Source: Paenibacillus sp. EZ-K15 (lineage in GTDB: Bacteria; Bacillota; Bacilli; Paenibacillales; Paenibacillaceae). Taken from it: 64,000 bases of DNA. The stretch is from contig NZ_PDHM01000021.1 of NCBI RefSeq assembly GCF_002573715.1, positions 351,772 through 415,771 on the forward strand, given 5' to 3'. The position numbers were made by a program, and so were the translations under genes. The notes under the pieces were generated by a model, which saw only the letters and a list, made by a program, of their open reading frames with translations, was not told the DNA's origin and did not search any database. This document shows positions 16,612-25,735 of this stretch, piece by piece; the stretch's first letter is position 1, and each line of letters begins with the position of its first letter.

Positions 16612-17589
16612 TCAAGAAGAGGCAGCGGCAGCTAAGGTTTCACTGCTTTGAAACAGATGATGAACGCTGCGGATATAACGGACGGTTCTCGTGCCGGAGT
16701 ACATCATGACGGAATGCGTTTCGGCCCGCTGACCTGGCATATACTTCACGCCGCGCAGGAAATCGCCAGCTGTCACGCCGGTAGCCACGAATAATACGCC
16801 TTCGCGGCCTACCATATCCTCCATCGTCAGCAGCTGCTCGGGATGCTTCAACCCCATGTCCTGACATCTGATAAAATCCTCCGGTGTCTCCGGTATGAGC
16901 CGTCCCTGGATTTCTCCGCCCAGGCATTTCAAAGCGGCGGCAGCGAGAACGCCTTCCGGAGCCCCTCCGGAGCCCACATAGAGATCGACTTCACTGTCGG
17001 TGCAGGTCTCGATCGCTCCCATGACATCTCCGTGGCTCAACAGTTTAATCCTTACCCCGGACTCTCGCAAAGCCTTGATCATCGCGCTGTGTCGCTCACG
17101 ATCGAGAATGGATACCGTCATCTCCGACAGCGGCATTGATAGGATCTCCGATGCTTTTCGAAGGGTTACCTCAATCGGATCATTCAAACTCAGCTTGCCC
17201 GCAAGCTCGGGTCCAACCGCGAGCTTATGCATATAAATATCGGGTGCATGCAGAAGGGTTCCGCGGGGAGCTGCCGCAATCACGGACAACGCGTTATTCA
17301 GCCCGCTGGCCACCGTTTCCGTTCCTTCGAGCGGATCCACCGCTACGTCCATCTTCGGACCTTTGCGGTTCCCTACGCGCTCTCCAATATACAGCATGGG
17401 CGCTTCATCCATCTCGCCTTCACCTATGACAACGACCCCATCCATCGCTGCGGAATCAAAATGCTTGCGCATGGCAACCGTCGCGGCTTCATCAGCACTG
17501 TTCTTGTCACCTCTTCCTGTCCACCGGGCGGATTGCAGCGCCGCTTCCTCCGTCACTCTTACAAGCTCCAATGCTAATGAACTCTCCAT
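16612..17589 (-). CDS. glpX: Class II fructose-1,6-bisphosphatase
   Basis: Dephosphorylates fructose 1,6-bisphosphate in gluconeogenesis. The 325-residue product has GlpX landmarks: the metal/phosphate site GEGEMDEAPMLYIGE, VDPLEGTETVASGL, LYVGSGGAPEGVLAAAALK and the C-terminal ATGVTAGDFLRGV. AGGAGGGATT lies before the ATG. It is the last gene in a minus-strand run after ccpN and the PEP synthase regulator, all gluconeogenic functions, although a 31-base gap without a terminator is the only direct evidence for cotranscription. Confidence 0.95.
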   Translation of the reverse strand: MESSLALELVRVTEEAALQSARWTGRGDKNSADEAATVAMRKHFDSAAMDGVVVIGEGEMDEAPMLYIGERVGNRKGPKMDVAVDPLEGTETVASGLNNALSVIAAAPRGTLLHAPDIYMHKLAVGPELAGKLSLNDPIEVTLRKASEILSMPLSEMTVSILDRERHSAMIKALRESGVRIKLLSHGDVMGAIETCTDSEVDLYVGSGGAPEGVLAAAALKCLGGEIQGRLIPETPEDFIRCQDMGLKHPEQLLTMEDMVGREGVLFVATGVTAGDFLRGVKYMPGQRAETHSVMMYSGTRTVRYIRSVHHLFQSSETLAAAASS

Positions 17590-17620
17590 GAATGAATCCC
17601 TCCTTTAATACCGATGCAAC

Positions 17621-18427
17621 TTATTTCAAATAATTCATGATCAGTCCTGCGGATTCCTCAATCGCCTTGTCAGTAACATCAATGACGGGACATCCGAGCT
17701 CCGCATACAGCGACAACGCATAATCCAGTTCCTCTTGTATCCGCTCAAGGGATGCATACTGCACCTGGTGCGGCAATCCCATGACCTTTAAGCGCTCGCT
17801 GCGGATTTTGAGCAGATGCTTCGGTTCGATCGTAAGTCCGATAATCGTGCCGTCCGTTACTTCTCTAAGCTGTGAAGGGGGCGACATCTCCGGTACAATC
17901 GGGAAATTGACCGTTTTGTAGCCTTTATGAGCGAGAAACATCGATAACGGCGTCTTTGAGATTCGGGATACGCCCAGCAATATGATGTCCGCCTTCAAAA
18001 TGGCGCTAACGTCCTTGCCATCATCATATTGGACAGCGAATTCCATCGCGTCGACCCTCCGGAAATAGCTGTCGTCCAAGCGATGCAGCAGCCCCGGCAG
18101 CCGTTTGGGATAATCGTTGAACGTATCGGCAAATGCCTGCATCATCGGCCCCATAATATCCACCGTACGAATGTTGAGCCTTACGGCTTCCTCCCGCATT
18201 ACCTCGCGAAGCTCCGGCTGCACGAGCGTGTAAGCCACAAAGCCTCCGCGCCGCGCCACCTCCTCCATCAATTCGGTCAATTCATCCTCGTCGCGAACGT
18301 TCATATAACGTTTAATCTCTGTATTCGGAAGCTCGAACTGGCGTAACGTAGCTTGCACAACCGCTTCAGCCGTCTCCCCAATGGAGTCCGAACAGATTGC
18401 TATGAAATGAGTGATTGCCTGATTCAT
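17621..18427 (-). CDS. PEP synthase/PPDK regulatory kinase-pyrophosphorylase (DUF299, YqfL type)
   Basis: Bifunctional ADP-dependent kinase and phosphate-dependent pyrophosphorylase that switches phosphoenolpyruvate synthase or pyruvate phosphate dikinase off and on. The 268-residue protein carries the DUF299 N-terminus (HFIAICSDSIGETAEAVVQA) and the P-loop-like motif LGVSRISKTPLSMFLAHKGY. The ATG at 18427 follows GGGAGGAATCGG; the upstream part of the open frame overlaps ccpN and is out of phase with it. Coupling to ccpN, 13 bases upstream, repeats the ccpN-yqfL operon of Bacillus subtilis. Confidence 0.92.
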   Translation of the reverse strand: MNQAITHFIAICSDSIGETAEAVVQATLRQFELPNTEIKRYMNVRDEDELTELMEEVARRGGFVAYTLVQPELREVMREEAVRLNIRTVDIMGPMMQAFADTFNDYPKRLPGLLHRLDDSYFRRVDAMEFAVQYDDGKDVSAILKADIILLGVSRISKTPLSMFLAHKGYKTVNFPIVPEMSPPSQLREVTDGTIIGLTIEPKHLLKIRSERLKVMGLPHQVQYASLERIQEELDYALSLYAELGCPVIDVTDKAIEESAGLIMNYLK

Positions 18428-18440
18428 CCGATTCCTCCCA

Positions 18441-19103
18441 TTATTCCTCGGCCACCATGTCGAGCAGCATTTTGATAATATTCGTTTTTGTAATCCGACC
18501 CACAACCTTCCAGTGTTCCCCCGGATTCCCCGTGGTGGATGGAACAACAACCGGCAGGCTATCGATTTGATGATTGATGATTTTTCGCGCGGCATCCAGC
18601 ACCGTATCTTCCGGCTGCACGGTTGTCACGTTAGCCCGGCGGGTCATAATCAGGCTTACCGGCATGGAGGATGCCGTTGGGTTGCCAAGCGTTACCTTAA
18701 GCAAATCCTTGCGGGACACAATCCCGGCCAGATGGCCGTCGGCATCGGTAACGATCAGATTCCCCACGTTCTCCAGAAACAAGGATACAACGGCTTCATG
18801 AATCGTCGTGGTCTCACGCACAATAACCGGAACACCGTGCAGATCGCCAACCTTCATTTTGAGCAGGCGAAACTTCTCCTCCCGGTCGCGCGTACCCCGC
18901 TTTCCCAGGAAGTACCCTACCTTTGGCTTAGCATCAATATAATCCAGAACCACCAGTTTGGATAAATCGGTACGAAGGGTGGCTCGGCTGACATTCAGCA
19001 TCTCCGCAATCTGATCTCCTGTAATCGGTGCATGTTTTTTTACGATATCGACGATATCCTGCTGCCTTGTCGTCAGTTCGATAGTGATCCCTCCTGCGTG
19101 CAT
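18441..19103 (-). CDS. ccpN: CcpN, repressor of gluconeogenic genes
   Basis: Transcriptional repressor that in Bacillus shuts off gapB, pckA and the small RNA SR1 on glycolytic carbon. From ATG 19103 it has 220 residues: a helix-turn-helix (TTRQQDIVDIVKKHAPITGD, then LNVSRATLRTDLSKL) and two CBS domains (about 80-135 and 145-215; GNLIVTDADGHLAGIVSRKD, IINHQIDSLPVV). The start is uncertain, since GGAGG lies inside the first codons and the conserved part begins at TIEL. The operon partner is the PEP synthase regulator. An SR1P-like peptide gene sits just upstream on the same strand. Confidence 0.93.
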   Translation of the reverse strand: MHAGGITIELTTRQQDIVDIVKKHAPITGDQIAEMLNVSRATLRTDLSKLVVLDYIDAKPKVGYFLGKRGTRDREEKFRLLKMKVGDLHGVPVIVRETTTIHEAVVSLFLENVGNLIVTDADGHLAGIVSRKDLLKVTLGNPTASSMPVSLIMTRRANVTTVQPEDTVLDAARKIINHQIDSLPVVVPSTTGNPGEHWKVVGRITKTNIIKMLLDMVAEE

Positions 19104-19134
19104 TTCCTCTACTTGCCGATATAATACGTCATAT

Positions 19135-19164
19135 ATAATATATATGCAACATATTTTCGTCCAA
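19135..19164 (-). promoter_or_regulatory. Sigma-A promoter of ccpN
   Basis: On the minus strand TTGGAC (19164-19159), 18-base spacer, TATTAT (19140-19135); both boxes match 5 of 6. It lies 32 bases upstream of the proposed ATG. Confidence 0.6.
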
Positions 19165-19229
19165 AAATACATAATTAGGTATCAATCATTTTTTTAATGC
19201 CCATCAAAAAAGGTTATAAATCCACTAAA

Positions 19230-19271
19230 AAAGCATGCTTCAGGAAAGTTTCCTCCCCATAAGCATGCTTT
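19230..19271 (-). terminator. Terminator of the SR1P-like gene
   Basis: AAAGCATGCTT / AAGCATGCTTT 11-bp stem with a 20-base loop; the minus strand runs on into TTTTTTAGTGG. It separates the small gene from ccpN. Confidence 0.85.
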
Positions 19272-19310
19272 GTGTTTGTATTTACTTTTCATCTAACCAT
19301 TATCAATTGT

Positions 19311-19484
19311 TTAATCTTGAGGGTCTGTGCCTTTGCATTCTCCTTTACCGCAAAATCCATAAATGATCTTCACTCCGTCGGTTGGAATCGTGTCCACCAT
19401 TTCATCACATCTGGAGCATATAATCAGGCCCCATTCCTCGTTTGCCTTGCCTTTCGCTGCCTCCGGACTTGTTAACGCTTTCAT
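19311..19484 (-). CDS. SR1P-like GapA-binding peptide
   Basis: A 57-residue peptide: an N-terminal extension (MKALTSPEAAKGKANEEW) followed by LIICSRCDEMVDTIP and VKIIYGFCGKGEC. The CxxC, then I/VxxIYGxC, pattern is that of the SR1P peptide family (encoded in the dual-function RNA SR1 of Bacillus), which binds glyceraldehyde-3-phosphate dehydrogenase GapA. The four cysteines could bind zinc. AAGGAGG precedes the ATG by 7 bases. A possible promoter (TATAGT -10 near 19617-19622) would give a transcript of about 350 bases ending in the terminator at 19230-19271. Its place next to ccpN, the repressor of SR1 in Bacillus, supports the call; the family match is from memory. Confidence 0.62.
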   Translation of the reverse strand: MKALTSPEAAKGKANEEWGLIICSRCDEMVDTIPTDGVKIIYGFCGKGECKGTDPQD

Positions 19485-19811
19485 AACATTTCCTCCTTAT
19501 GTTTTTTCACTTTGCTGCAAGGCAGTTTACGCTTTGTTATCAAGGGGGTAACTCGATTCGCACATCCTGCTAAAGACCAGACCAACCGTTTCGCTAACAT
19601 ACATCCCTTTATTTTCCACTATATTCTTAATGTATTGGGTAAGAAATGAAGATATGAGTAAATTATGATAATGAAACAAAAAACATGTTGAGTAATATTT
19701 ATGTCATCATGTTTCATGTGTGGAGCATAGGGGATACCCTTAATTTGGCATGATATGATAATATATACTTCAGATTTAATAGAAATTGACATTATAGACG
19801 GAGGGTTTGGA
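19485..19811. other. Gap between SR1P-like gene and CDF transporter
   Basis: No convincing gene. It must hold two divergent promoters and is AT-rich toward the transporter. A 7-bp inverted repeat (AAACATG near 19680, CATGTTT near 19708) spans a 20-base AT-rich loop. A minus-strand -10-like TATAGT occurs near 19620. I see no clear operator for CcpN or CcpA. Confidence 0.5.
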
Positions 19812-20795
19812 TTGAAGAACACATGGCAGCTCATTAAGAAAGGAAACACCTCATCCGCGATAGCGGCACTGGGCAACACGGGACTGGCCATAATCAAGGG
19901 GATTGCAGCGTCCGTTAGCGGCAGCGGTACGATGTTTGCATCCGCCATGCACTCGGTGGCCGATGCCGTAAACCAAGGGTTTGTATTCGTAGGCAGCGTG
20001 CTGGCCGAGCGGAAGCCGACCAAGAAGTTCCCCACCGGATTCGGCAGGGTCATTAATCTGGTCTGTATGGTCGCGGTGATCGTGGTTACCATCATGGCCT
20101 ACGAAACGATACTGAAAGGTTTCAAGCTGTTAAAACATCCGGAAGAAGCCACGAATTTCTGGCTTAATTTTATTGTGCTGGCCATTGCCGTTATCATTGA
20201 CGGTTCCATATTGGTTAAAGCCATGAAAGAGATTATGAAGGAAACCCGCGTTCAAGCATCCGGCCTTGCTTTGCTGCCCGCCGCTTTCAAAAATGCCGGC
20301 CGCGCTGCTCCGCCTACACGCCTTGTGTTCTATGAAGACATCGTGGCTACGCTTGGCGCCCTCTTTGCTCTGGTTGCCATTATATTCGCATATTTCTTTA
20401 ACTTCCTCATCCTGGATGGAATCGCCACAATCCTGATCGGCTGTCTGATGGTAGGCGTTGCCTTTAAGGTCGGATATGACAATATGGTCGGCTTAATCGG
20501 AGTCGCCGCTCCGAATGAAGTGGAGGAGAAGATCTCCCAGATCATTCTCGGCGATCCGGATGTCCGCGATATCAATCGTCTTCGCATCCTGCAGGAAGGC
20601 CGCAACTATCATGTGGAGGCCTACATTGAACTGAAGAAAGGGATGACCCTGGCCGAGGCCGGCCATTCCAAAATGAGAATCAACGCCCTGCTGACCCAGG
20701 ATACGAACATCTCGGACGTGACCTTGGGCATCCTGGAGGACGATGGAATCAAGCTCTGGAATCCGAGCGAGGATCTGAATCATCCAAGTCAATGA
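19812..20795 (+). CDS. Cation diffusion facilitator transporter
   Basis: CDF-family proton-coupled divalent cation exporter. The 327-residue protein has the family's membrane signature with metal-binding residues (SAMHSVADAVNQGFVFVGS, about residues 43-61), a further pair of helices (LNFIVLAIAVIIDGSILVKA), a long loop, DIVATLGALFALVAIIFAYF, and a C-terminal cytoplasmic domain (IILGDPDVRDINRLRILQEG...). The start is a TTG at 19812 with GGAGGG 6 bases upstream; a longer frame from 19755 lacks a ribosome-binding site. The metal (Zn, Mn, Fe or Co) cannot be told. Confidence 0.88.
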   Translation: MKNTWQLIKKGNTSSAIAALGNTGLAIIKGIAASVSGSGTMFASAMHSVADAVNQGFVFVGSVLAERKPTKKFPTGFGRVINLVCMVAVIVVTIMAYETILKGFKLLKHPEEATNFWLNFIVLAIAVIIDGSILVKAMKEIMKETRVQASGLALLPAAFKNAGRAAPPTRLVFYEDIVATLGALFALVAIIFAYFFNFLILDGIATILIGCLMVGVAFKVGYDNMVGLIGVAAPNEVEEKISQIILGDPDVRDINRLRILQEGRNYHVEAYIELKKGMTLAEAGHSKMRINALLTQDTNISDVTLGILEDDGIKLWNPSEDLNHPSQ

Positions 20796-20798
20796 GGA

Positions 20799-20846
20799 AG
20801 AGGCATACCTCAGGGTCCGATTGGACCTGGGGCATGCCTCTTTTTT
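20799..20846 (+). terminator. Terminator of the CDF transporter gene
   Basis: AGAGGCATACCTCAGGGTCC pairs with GGACCTGGGGCATGCCTCT across a GATT loop, followed by TTTTTT. Starts just after the stop codon. Confidence 0.9.
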
Positions 20847-20855
20847 ATACGACTC

Positions 20856-22652
20856 TTACTGATTGCGCTTCAGGAATTCGACCATCCGCGCATAAGCGAT
20901 TTTTTCGTTGGCCTTCTTCGTAATGCCATGACCCTCGTCTTCGAACACGAGATATTCCACGTCACGACCCTTCACCCTCAAAGCTTCGACAATTTGGTCA
21001 GACTCCTCTTTGACGACACGCGGATCGTTAGCCCCTTGGATGATCAGCATCGGGTTCACCATATCATCCAGGTACGTAATCGGCGAATCCTTGATAAAGC
21101 GTTCTTTATCCCGTTCCGGATCGCCTATCCAGCGTTCCATAATCGGCTTCCAGTGCTCGGGTACCGAGTTGTAGAAGGTAAACAGGTTGCTGACCCCGAC
21201 AATATCAATGGCCGCTTTGAAATACTCCGGATTACGCCCTGCCAGCAGCAGAGTCATATAACCGCCGTAGCTTCCGCCCATCACGAAGAGCTTCTCGCGG
21301 CTCGAGATGCCTTGCTCAAACAGCCAATCCATGCCTGCCAAGCAGTCCTTGCGCGGTCCCTCGCCCCAATCCTGCTCCACCAATTTCACGAAGGAGCTGC
21401 CGTAACCCGTGCTTCCCCGGAAGTTCGGACAAAAGATGTGATACCCTTTGGCCAGGATATACTGGAACATGGAACGGAACTGCTTGCGTTCCGAGGCTTG
21501 CGGGCCGCCATGCGGCCAAAATACCGTATAACCATTCGCCACATGGTCTTTGGCGCGGAACAGGAGCGCCTCAATCTCCATTCCGTCAAAAGAGGGATAC
21601 GTTACAACTTCCGGTGTCACCATGTCCTCGTCGGTTAATCCTGTCAGGACGTTCTTCGTGATCATGCTCCATGCACCGCCGGCGTAACGGTAAATATTAA
21701 GCGGCTTCACGGCGCCGCGGGCCAGCAGGTACAGATTGCCGGACTTCGTCACGTTCAGCTGCTCCACGATATCCGATGGAAGAGGAATGGCGGTTAACTC
21801 ACCGCTGTCGAGCGAATAGGCATACAGTCGATCCTCCACCCCTTTTTCCGTGACGATATAGAGAGTCCGTGAATCCTTATGGTAGCGCAAGAGCTGGATG
21901 CTCTCCCGGTCGATGCGGCACAGCGGTTCAAACTTCTGCTGAGGAATGTCGTAAGTGGCTACATATGAAAATTCCGATTCGTAATCCGTTGCAAAAATGA
22001 CCTGGTCATTGCTGGCGAACAGCACATCACCCGAGATATGCACCTGTTCAGGAGAAGGTGTCAAGCACAACGGCTCTTCGCCTTCACGCTTCACGTAACT
22101 GACATAGTAGGTGTTGGCATACATTTGGGTATACGCGATGGTTTTCTCGTCGGGACTGACAGCACACATTTCGGTTGACGTAACCTGGCCTTCAAGCAGC
22201 AGCTGATCCTCTTTGGTATCCAGATGGTATATACGCGAGTTCAGAAAGGATGGATTGTCTTTCGACGTAACGTAATATAAGCGCTTGCCGTCCTCTGACA
22301 GATGTACGAAATAATGTTTGTCATCCGCATCAGCCTCTTCAAACAAAGGCATCGGTTCACCACCATTCCAAGGCAGCGCATGAAACTGATAATTCTCATT
22401 CCCGTCACGGTCAAACGCCGTTAAGATATGTCGCCCTTCCGGGTCCAGCTTGATAAAACTTGCAATCTGGTCATTGTATGTAAGCGGATAAGGATAGGAC
22501 GTCTCCCCTTCTAACTCCATGGCCCATAAATTAAACTTTCCGTTCAGGCTGCTGCTGAACACGAGCCGTGACTCGTCTGCGCTGATTCCGAAGGTACGAA
22601 TGCCATACGTTTGAAAAAATTGCTCCACATCGGGTTTAGGAAATTCGATCAT
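20856..22652 (-). CDS. S9 family peptidase (prolyl oligopeptidase type)
   Basis: A 598-residue serine peptidase. The N-terminal two thirds (about 1-340) form a beta-propeller of repeated blades such as LVFSSSLNGKFNLWAME and RLYYVTSKDNPSFLNSRIYH; the C-terminal alpha/beta-hydrolase domain holds the triad Ser461 (GGSYGGYM), Asp543 (GANDPRV) and His575 (EGHGI). The layout is that of acylaminoacyl- or dipeptidyl-peptidase-like enzymes. No signal peptide, so it is cytoplasmic and probably recycles short peptides. AGGGAGGCA precedes the ATG. Confidence 0.92.
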   Translation of the reverse strand: MIEFPKPDVEQFFQTYGIRTFGISADESRLVFSSSLNGKFNLWAMELEGETSYPYPLTYNDQIASFIKLDPEGRHILTAFDRDGNENYQFHALPWNGGEPMPLFEEADADDKHYFVHLSEDGKRLYYVTSKDNPSFLNSRIYHLDTKEDQLLLEGQVTSTEMCAVSPDEKTIAYTQMYANTYYVSYVKREGEEPLCLTPSPEQVHISGDVLFASNDQVIFATDYESEFSYVATYDIPQQKFEPLCRIDRESIQLLRYHKDSRTLYIVTEKGVEDRLYAYSLDSGELTAIPLPSDIVEQLNVTKSGNLYLLARGAVKPLNIYRYAGGAWSMITKNVLTGLTDEDMVTPEVVTYPSFDGMEIEALLFRAKDHVANGYTVFWPHGGPQASERKQFRSMFQYILAKGYHIFCPNFRGSTGYGSSFVKLVEQDWGEGPRKDCLAGMDWLFEQGISSREKLFVMGGSYGGYMTLLLAGRNPEYFKAAIDIVGVSNLFTFYNSVPEHWKPIMERWIGDPERDKERFIKDSPITYLDDMVNPMLIIQGANDPRVVKEESDQIVEALRVKGRDVEYLVFEDEGHGITKKANEKIAYARMVEFLKRNQ

Positions 22653-22938
22653 TCCATTGCCTCCCTGACCTTATTTTATTATCCATCGGTTAATAAATGG
22701 AGAAGTTTGCCAACCACTGGATTAATCCCATTATAACGCAAAGCTTTCCAAGGGGCATCGTTACATAGTCTGGCAGATGGCTACGACTGTGGATCGAGAT
22801 GAGGCACTTTTTGACCTAAGGCCAGTCTGTGCGTTTGCCATCATCCGTTCACGGATTCCCTCTTCAGCCCGCATATCTGCACCAAGATTCCATATAAATG
22901 ATAAGAACCATGTTTTTAATAACGAAGGGGGGATTCTC

Positions 22939-24330
22939 GTGCACCAAGACGAGATCGCGGAACTGGAACGTTCCATTGCGGAGATTACCGAGATCGCTAC
23001 AGGCTTTGGCCTTGATTTTTACCCTATGCGATATGAGATCTGCCCGGCAGACATCATATACACCTTCGGTGCCTACGGCATGCCTACCCGGTTCAGCCAC
23101 TGGAGCTTCGGAAAAACCTTCAATAAAATGAAGATGCAGTACGACTTCGGCCTTAGCAAAATCTACGAGCTCGTGATCAACTCCAATCCGTGTTATGCGT
23201 TTCTCCTGGACGGCAACTCCCTGATTCAGAATAAACTCATAGTCGCCCATGTCCTTGCACACTGCGATTTCTTTAAAAACAACGCCCGCTTCTCCGTCTC
23301 CAACCGTAATATGGTCGAGAGCATGTCGGCTACTGCCGAGCGCATCTCCCGTTATGAGATCGAACATGGCACGGAGGCGGTTGAGCAGTTTATTGACGCC
23401 GTGCTAGCGATTCAAGAGCATGTGGATCCGCATATCATAAGACCGGATAAACTTGATAAGCAGCGGTACACCGCACGGAGGATGAAGGAGCAGAAGGAGG
23501 AAGCCAAGCGGCAGAAGCCTCCGGGCCGGTACGACGATTTATGGGATATGGACGAAGACGGTGAAGGCAAAGCCGACAAATCGCCGGCGTCACCCAAACG
23601 CTTCCCGCCCGAGCCGGAGAAAGACATCATGTGGTTCATTCAGGAGCACTCCGACATTCTGGAGGATTGGCAGCGGGACATTATGAGCATGCTGCGGGAG
23701 GAGATGCTGTACTTCTGGCCGCAGATGGAAACCAAAATCATGAACGAGGGCTGGGCTTCGTACTGGCATCAGCGTATTCTGCGAGAGATGGACCTAACCA
23801 GCGAGGAAACGGTGGAATTTGCCAAGCTTAACGCCTCGGTCGTGCAGCCGTCACGCCACAGCCTGAACCCTTACTATCTCGGGCTAAAAATCTTCGAGGA
23901 TATCGAACGTCGCTGGGATCGGGAGAAGATGTTTGATGTCCGCGAATACGACTCCGATATCTCCTTCCTGCGTAATTATTTGACAAAGGAATTGGTGGAG
24001 GATCTGGACCTGTATGTCTTTGAGAAAAAAGGTCCGGAGTGGAAAATCACCGACAAGGCGTGGGAAAATATCCGCGATCAGCTGGTCGTCTCCCGCGTAA
24101 ACGGCGGCTCCCCGTTTCTCGTAGTGACCGATGGCGATCATCTCCGCTCCGGCGAGCTGATGATCAAGCATCTGTACGAAGGTATTGAGCTTGACCTGAA
24201 GTATATGGAGCGCACCATCCCCTATGTTTACCGGCTCTGGGGCAAACCCGTGCATCTGCACAGCATGATCGAGGGCAAACCGATCCTGTTCTCCTACGAC
24301 GGCAAGAAGCTCCATCGGCGATTTATTTAA
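22939..24330 (+). CDS. spoVR: SpoVR family protein
   Basis: SpoVR contributes to spore cortex formation in Bacillus; its biochemical role is unsettled. The 463-residue protein matches the family throughout: DFYPMRYEICPADIIYTFGA, RFSHWSFGKTFNKMK, LIVAHVLAHCDFFKNN, WGWQ-like EGWASYWHQRILREM, and NPYYLGLKIFEDIERRW. The start is the GTG at 22939, 6 bases after AAGGGGGG; the frame is open another 54 codons upstream but without a ribosome-binding site. In many bacteria spoVR is next to prkA and yhbH; here prkA is 1.4 kb downstream on the other strand and yhbH is not seen. Confidence 0.95.
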   Translation: MHQDEIAELERSIAEITEIATGFGLDFYPMRYEICPADIIYTFGAYGMPTRFSHWSFGKTFNKMKMQYDFGLSKIYELVINSNPCYAFLLDGNSLIQNKLIVAHVLAHCDFFKNNARFSVSNRNMVESMSATAERISRYEIEHGTEAVEQFIDAVLAIQEHVDPHIIRPDKLDKQRYTARRMKEQKEEAKRQKPPGRYDDLWDMDEDGEGKADKSPASPKRFPPEPEKDIMWFIQEHSDILEDWQRDIMSMLREEMLYFWPQMETKIMNEGWASYWHQRILREMDLTSEETVEFAKLNASVVQPSRHSLNPYYLGLKIFEDIERRWDREKMFDVREYDSDISFLRNYLTKELVEDLDLYVFEKKGPEWKITDKAWENIRDQLVVSRVNGGSPFLVVTDGDHLRSGELMIKHLYEGIELDLKYMERTIPYVYRLWGKPVHLHSMIEGKPILFSYDGKKLHRRFI

Positions 24331-24373
24331 CACACGCAATGCTTGAAGAACAATGTGGCGCCATATAACAAAC

Positions 24374-24413
24374 AGCACCCGCACATGAGGGAATTCTCCT
24401 CAACGCGGGTGCT
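24374..24413. terminator. Bidirectional terminator between spoVR and the globin sensor
   Basis: AGCACCCGC / GCGGGTGCT 9-bp stem with an inner GAGG...CCTC pairing; weak T-rich tails on both sides. Confidence 0.65.
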
Positions 24414-24460
24414 GCTGTTGTTTACAGATATCATTAATCTATTCGCTTCTTAGGTCCCTG

Positions 24461-25522
24461 TTATACGCTTACCTTCTCGGATATGGTTCCCTCTTGGACA
24501 TCGTGCTTCTGAACATCATATTCATGTTGAAGCGATTCCAAATCATCGGCCAGCTTTTCCATCATTTTCACAAAAGCAGCCAATTCCTGTGAGCTAGCCG
24601 CCTGATTACGTGCGTTCATGGACGTTTTTTTCGATTCCTGCTCCACAAGACCCAGCTTGCGAATAATGCCGCTAACCTTGTCCTGAATCTCATCCATCGC
24701 CTTCTTGGAGTTGGTGGCCAGCTTTCGGACTTCCCCGGCAACCACCTCGAAGCCTCTGCCTAATTCCCCGGCATGAGCAGCCTCAATCGCCGCATTCAGA
24801 CCGAGCAGGTGGCTCTGATCCGAGATTTCCCTGATCAAGCTTCCCATCTGCTCAATATGCAGAATTTCTTCGCCCAGCTCGGAAGTCAGTGTATGCGCTT
24901 TATCCTGTGCCTCTGCTGTTTTGATTGCATTGTCTGCCATTAACGCCGCGCTTTGATCCAGCTCCACGATCATGGCCGTCAATTCTTGAACTGCATTTGT
25001 AATCGCTTCCAACATCCTTTGTTGATCCGATACCAAATTGCTGATTTTCTCTTTCTCTTTCATTTCGTAAGCTTCCAGGACGAGCTGGGAGTCCAAATTA
25101 AACATCTTGCTCAGCGTATGCACCACTTGGATCCACTGATCCGGTACGATTTGCTTCAGTAAATCTGTGGCGATGTCCAGATAAACCATGTAACTACCAA
25201 GGTAATAGTCTGTTTTCAGGCCGATTCTGGAGTGAACTTGTCCGATCTTAATCCGTTCGGCAATATAAGCATCATCTACTCTCCCTGACGCAAGTGACAT
25301 CCAATATACCCGCTGAGTCTCCTTAAGCCGTTCAACGGTCGAGGTACGCTCGATAATCTGCATCAGCTGCGGCTGCGTCCCGATCTGCGCGTAAAACCGG
25401 TTAACGACCTCTTCAACCACCTTCGCAAACACGTCACGATGTTTAGCCAGCAGTTCCAACCCTTGTTCATCCAATCCGATATACTCCAACTGTTGGCGTC
25501 TTTTCGGGGAAACATCAATCAT
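24461..25522 (-). CDS. Globin-coupled sensor with methyl-accepting signalling domain (HemAT-like)
   Basis: Haem-based oxygen sensor. The 353-residue protein starts with a protoglobin domain (about 1-165) containing the likely proximal haem ligand His97 in IGQVHSRIGLKTDYYLGSY and a tyrosine at 44 (NRFYAQI) that fits the distal position in HemAT. A helical linker leads to an MCP signalling domain whose hairpin tip is intact (LGLNAAIEAAHAGELGRGFEVVAGE). There is no transmembrane segment, so it is a soluble chemoreceptor. The signalling part is shorter than in B. subtilis HemAT. The ATG at 25522 has only a distant TAGGAG; a TATAAT lies near 25586. Confidence 0.9.
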   Translation of the reverse strand: MIDVSPKRRQQLEYIGLDEQGLELLAKHRDVFAKVVEEVVNRFYAQIGTQPQLMQIIERTSTVERLKETQRVYWMSLASGRVDDAYIAERIKIGQVHSRIGLKTDYYLGSYMVYLDIATDLLKQIVPDQWIQVVHTLSKMFNLDSQLVLEAYEMKEKEKISNLVSDQQRMLEAITNAVQELTAMIVELDQSAALMADNAIKTAEAQDKAHTLTSELGEEILHIEQMGSLIREISDQSHLLGLNAAIEAAHAGELGRGFEVVAGEVRKLATNSKKAMDEIQDKVSGIIRKLGLVEQESKKTSMNARNQAASSQELAAFVKMMEKLADDLESLQHEYDVQKHDVQEGTISEKVSV

Positions 25523-25674
25523 TTCGAAAAATCCACTCCTAAATAACGTGATCCATATCACAGGTTCAAGTACTTAGGGTCCATTATAGACTATATTTAC
25601 CACCTAGACATAATTCTAAAGTCCTAATTATGTGTATATTTGCACCTCCTAACCGGGCTATTTCATCCCGAAGC

Positions 25675-25711
25675 ATGAGAAACCACCCTAACTTCTTAGG
25701 TGGCTTCTCAT
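25675..25711 (-). terminator. Hairpin after prkA
   Basis: Left arm 25675-25691 and right arm 25696-25711 form a near-perfect stem (one A-C mismatch and one bulged C) around a CTTC loop, 25 bases after the prkA stop. No good T-run follows. Confidence 0.5.
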
Positions 25712-25735
25712 GGCATTCCATTATTCTATCGGGTA

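Noticed and set aside
22777..22938. N-terminal extension of SpoVR by 54 codons
   Set aside because: No ribosome-binding site upstream; the GTG at 22939 has AAGGGGGG at ideal spacing and the extension is not SpoVR-like.
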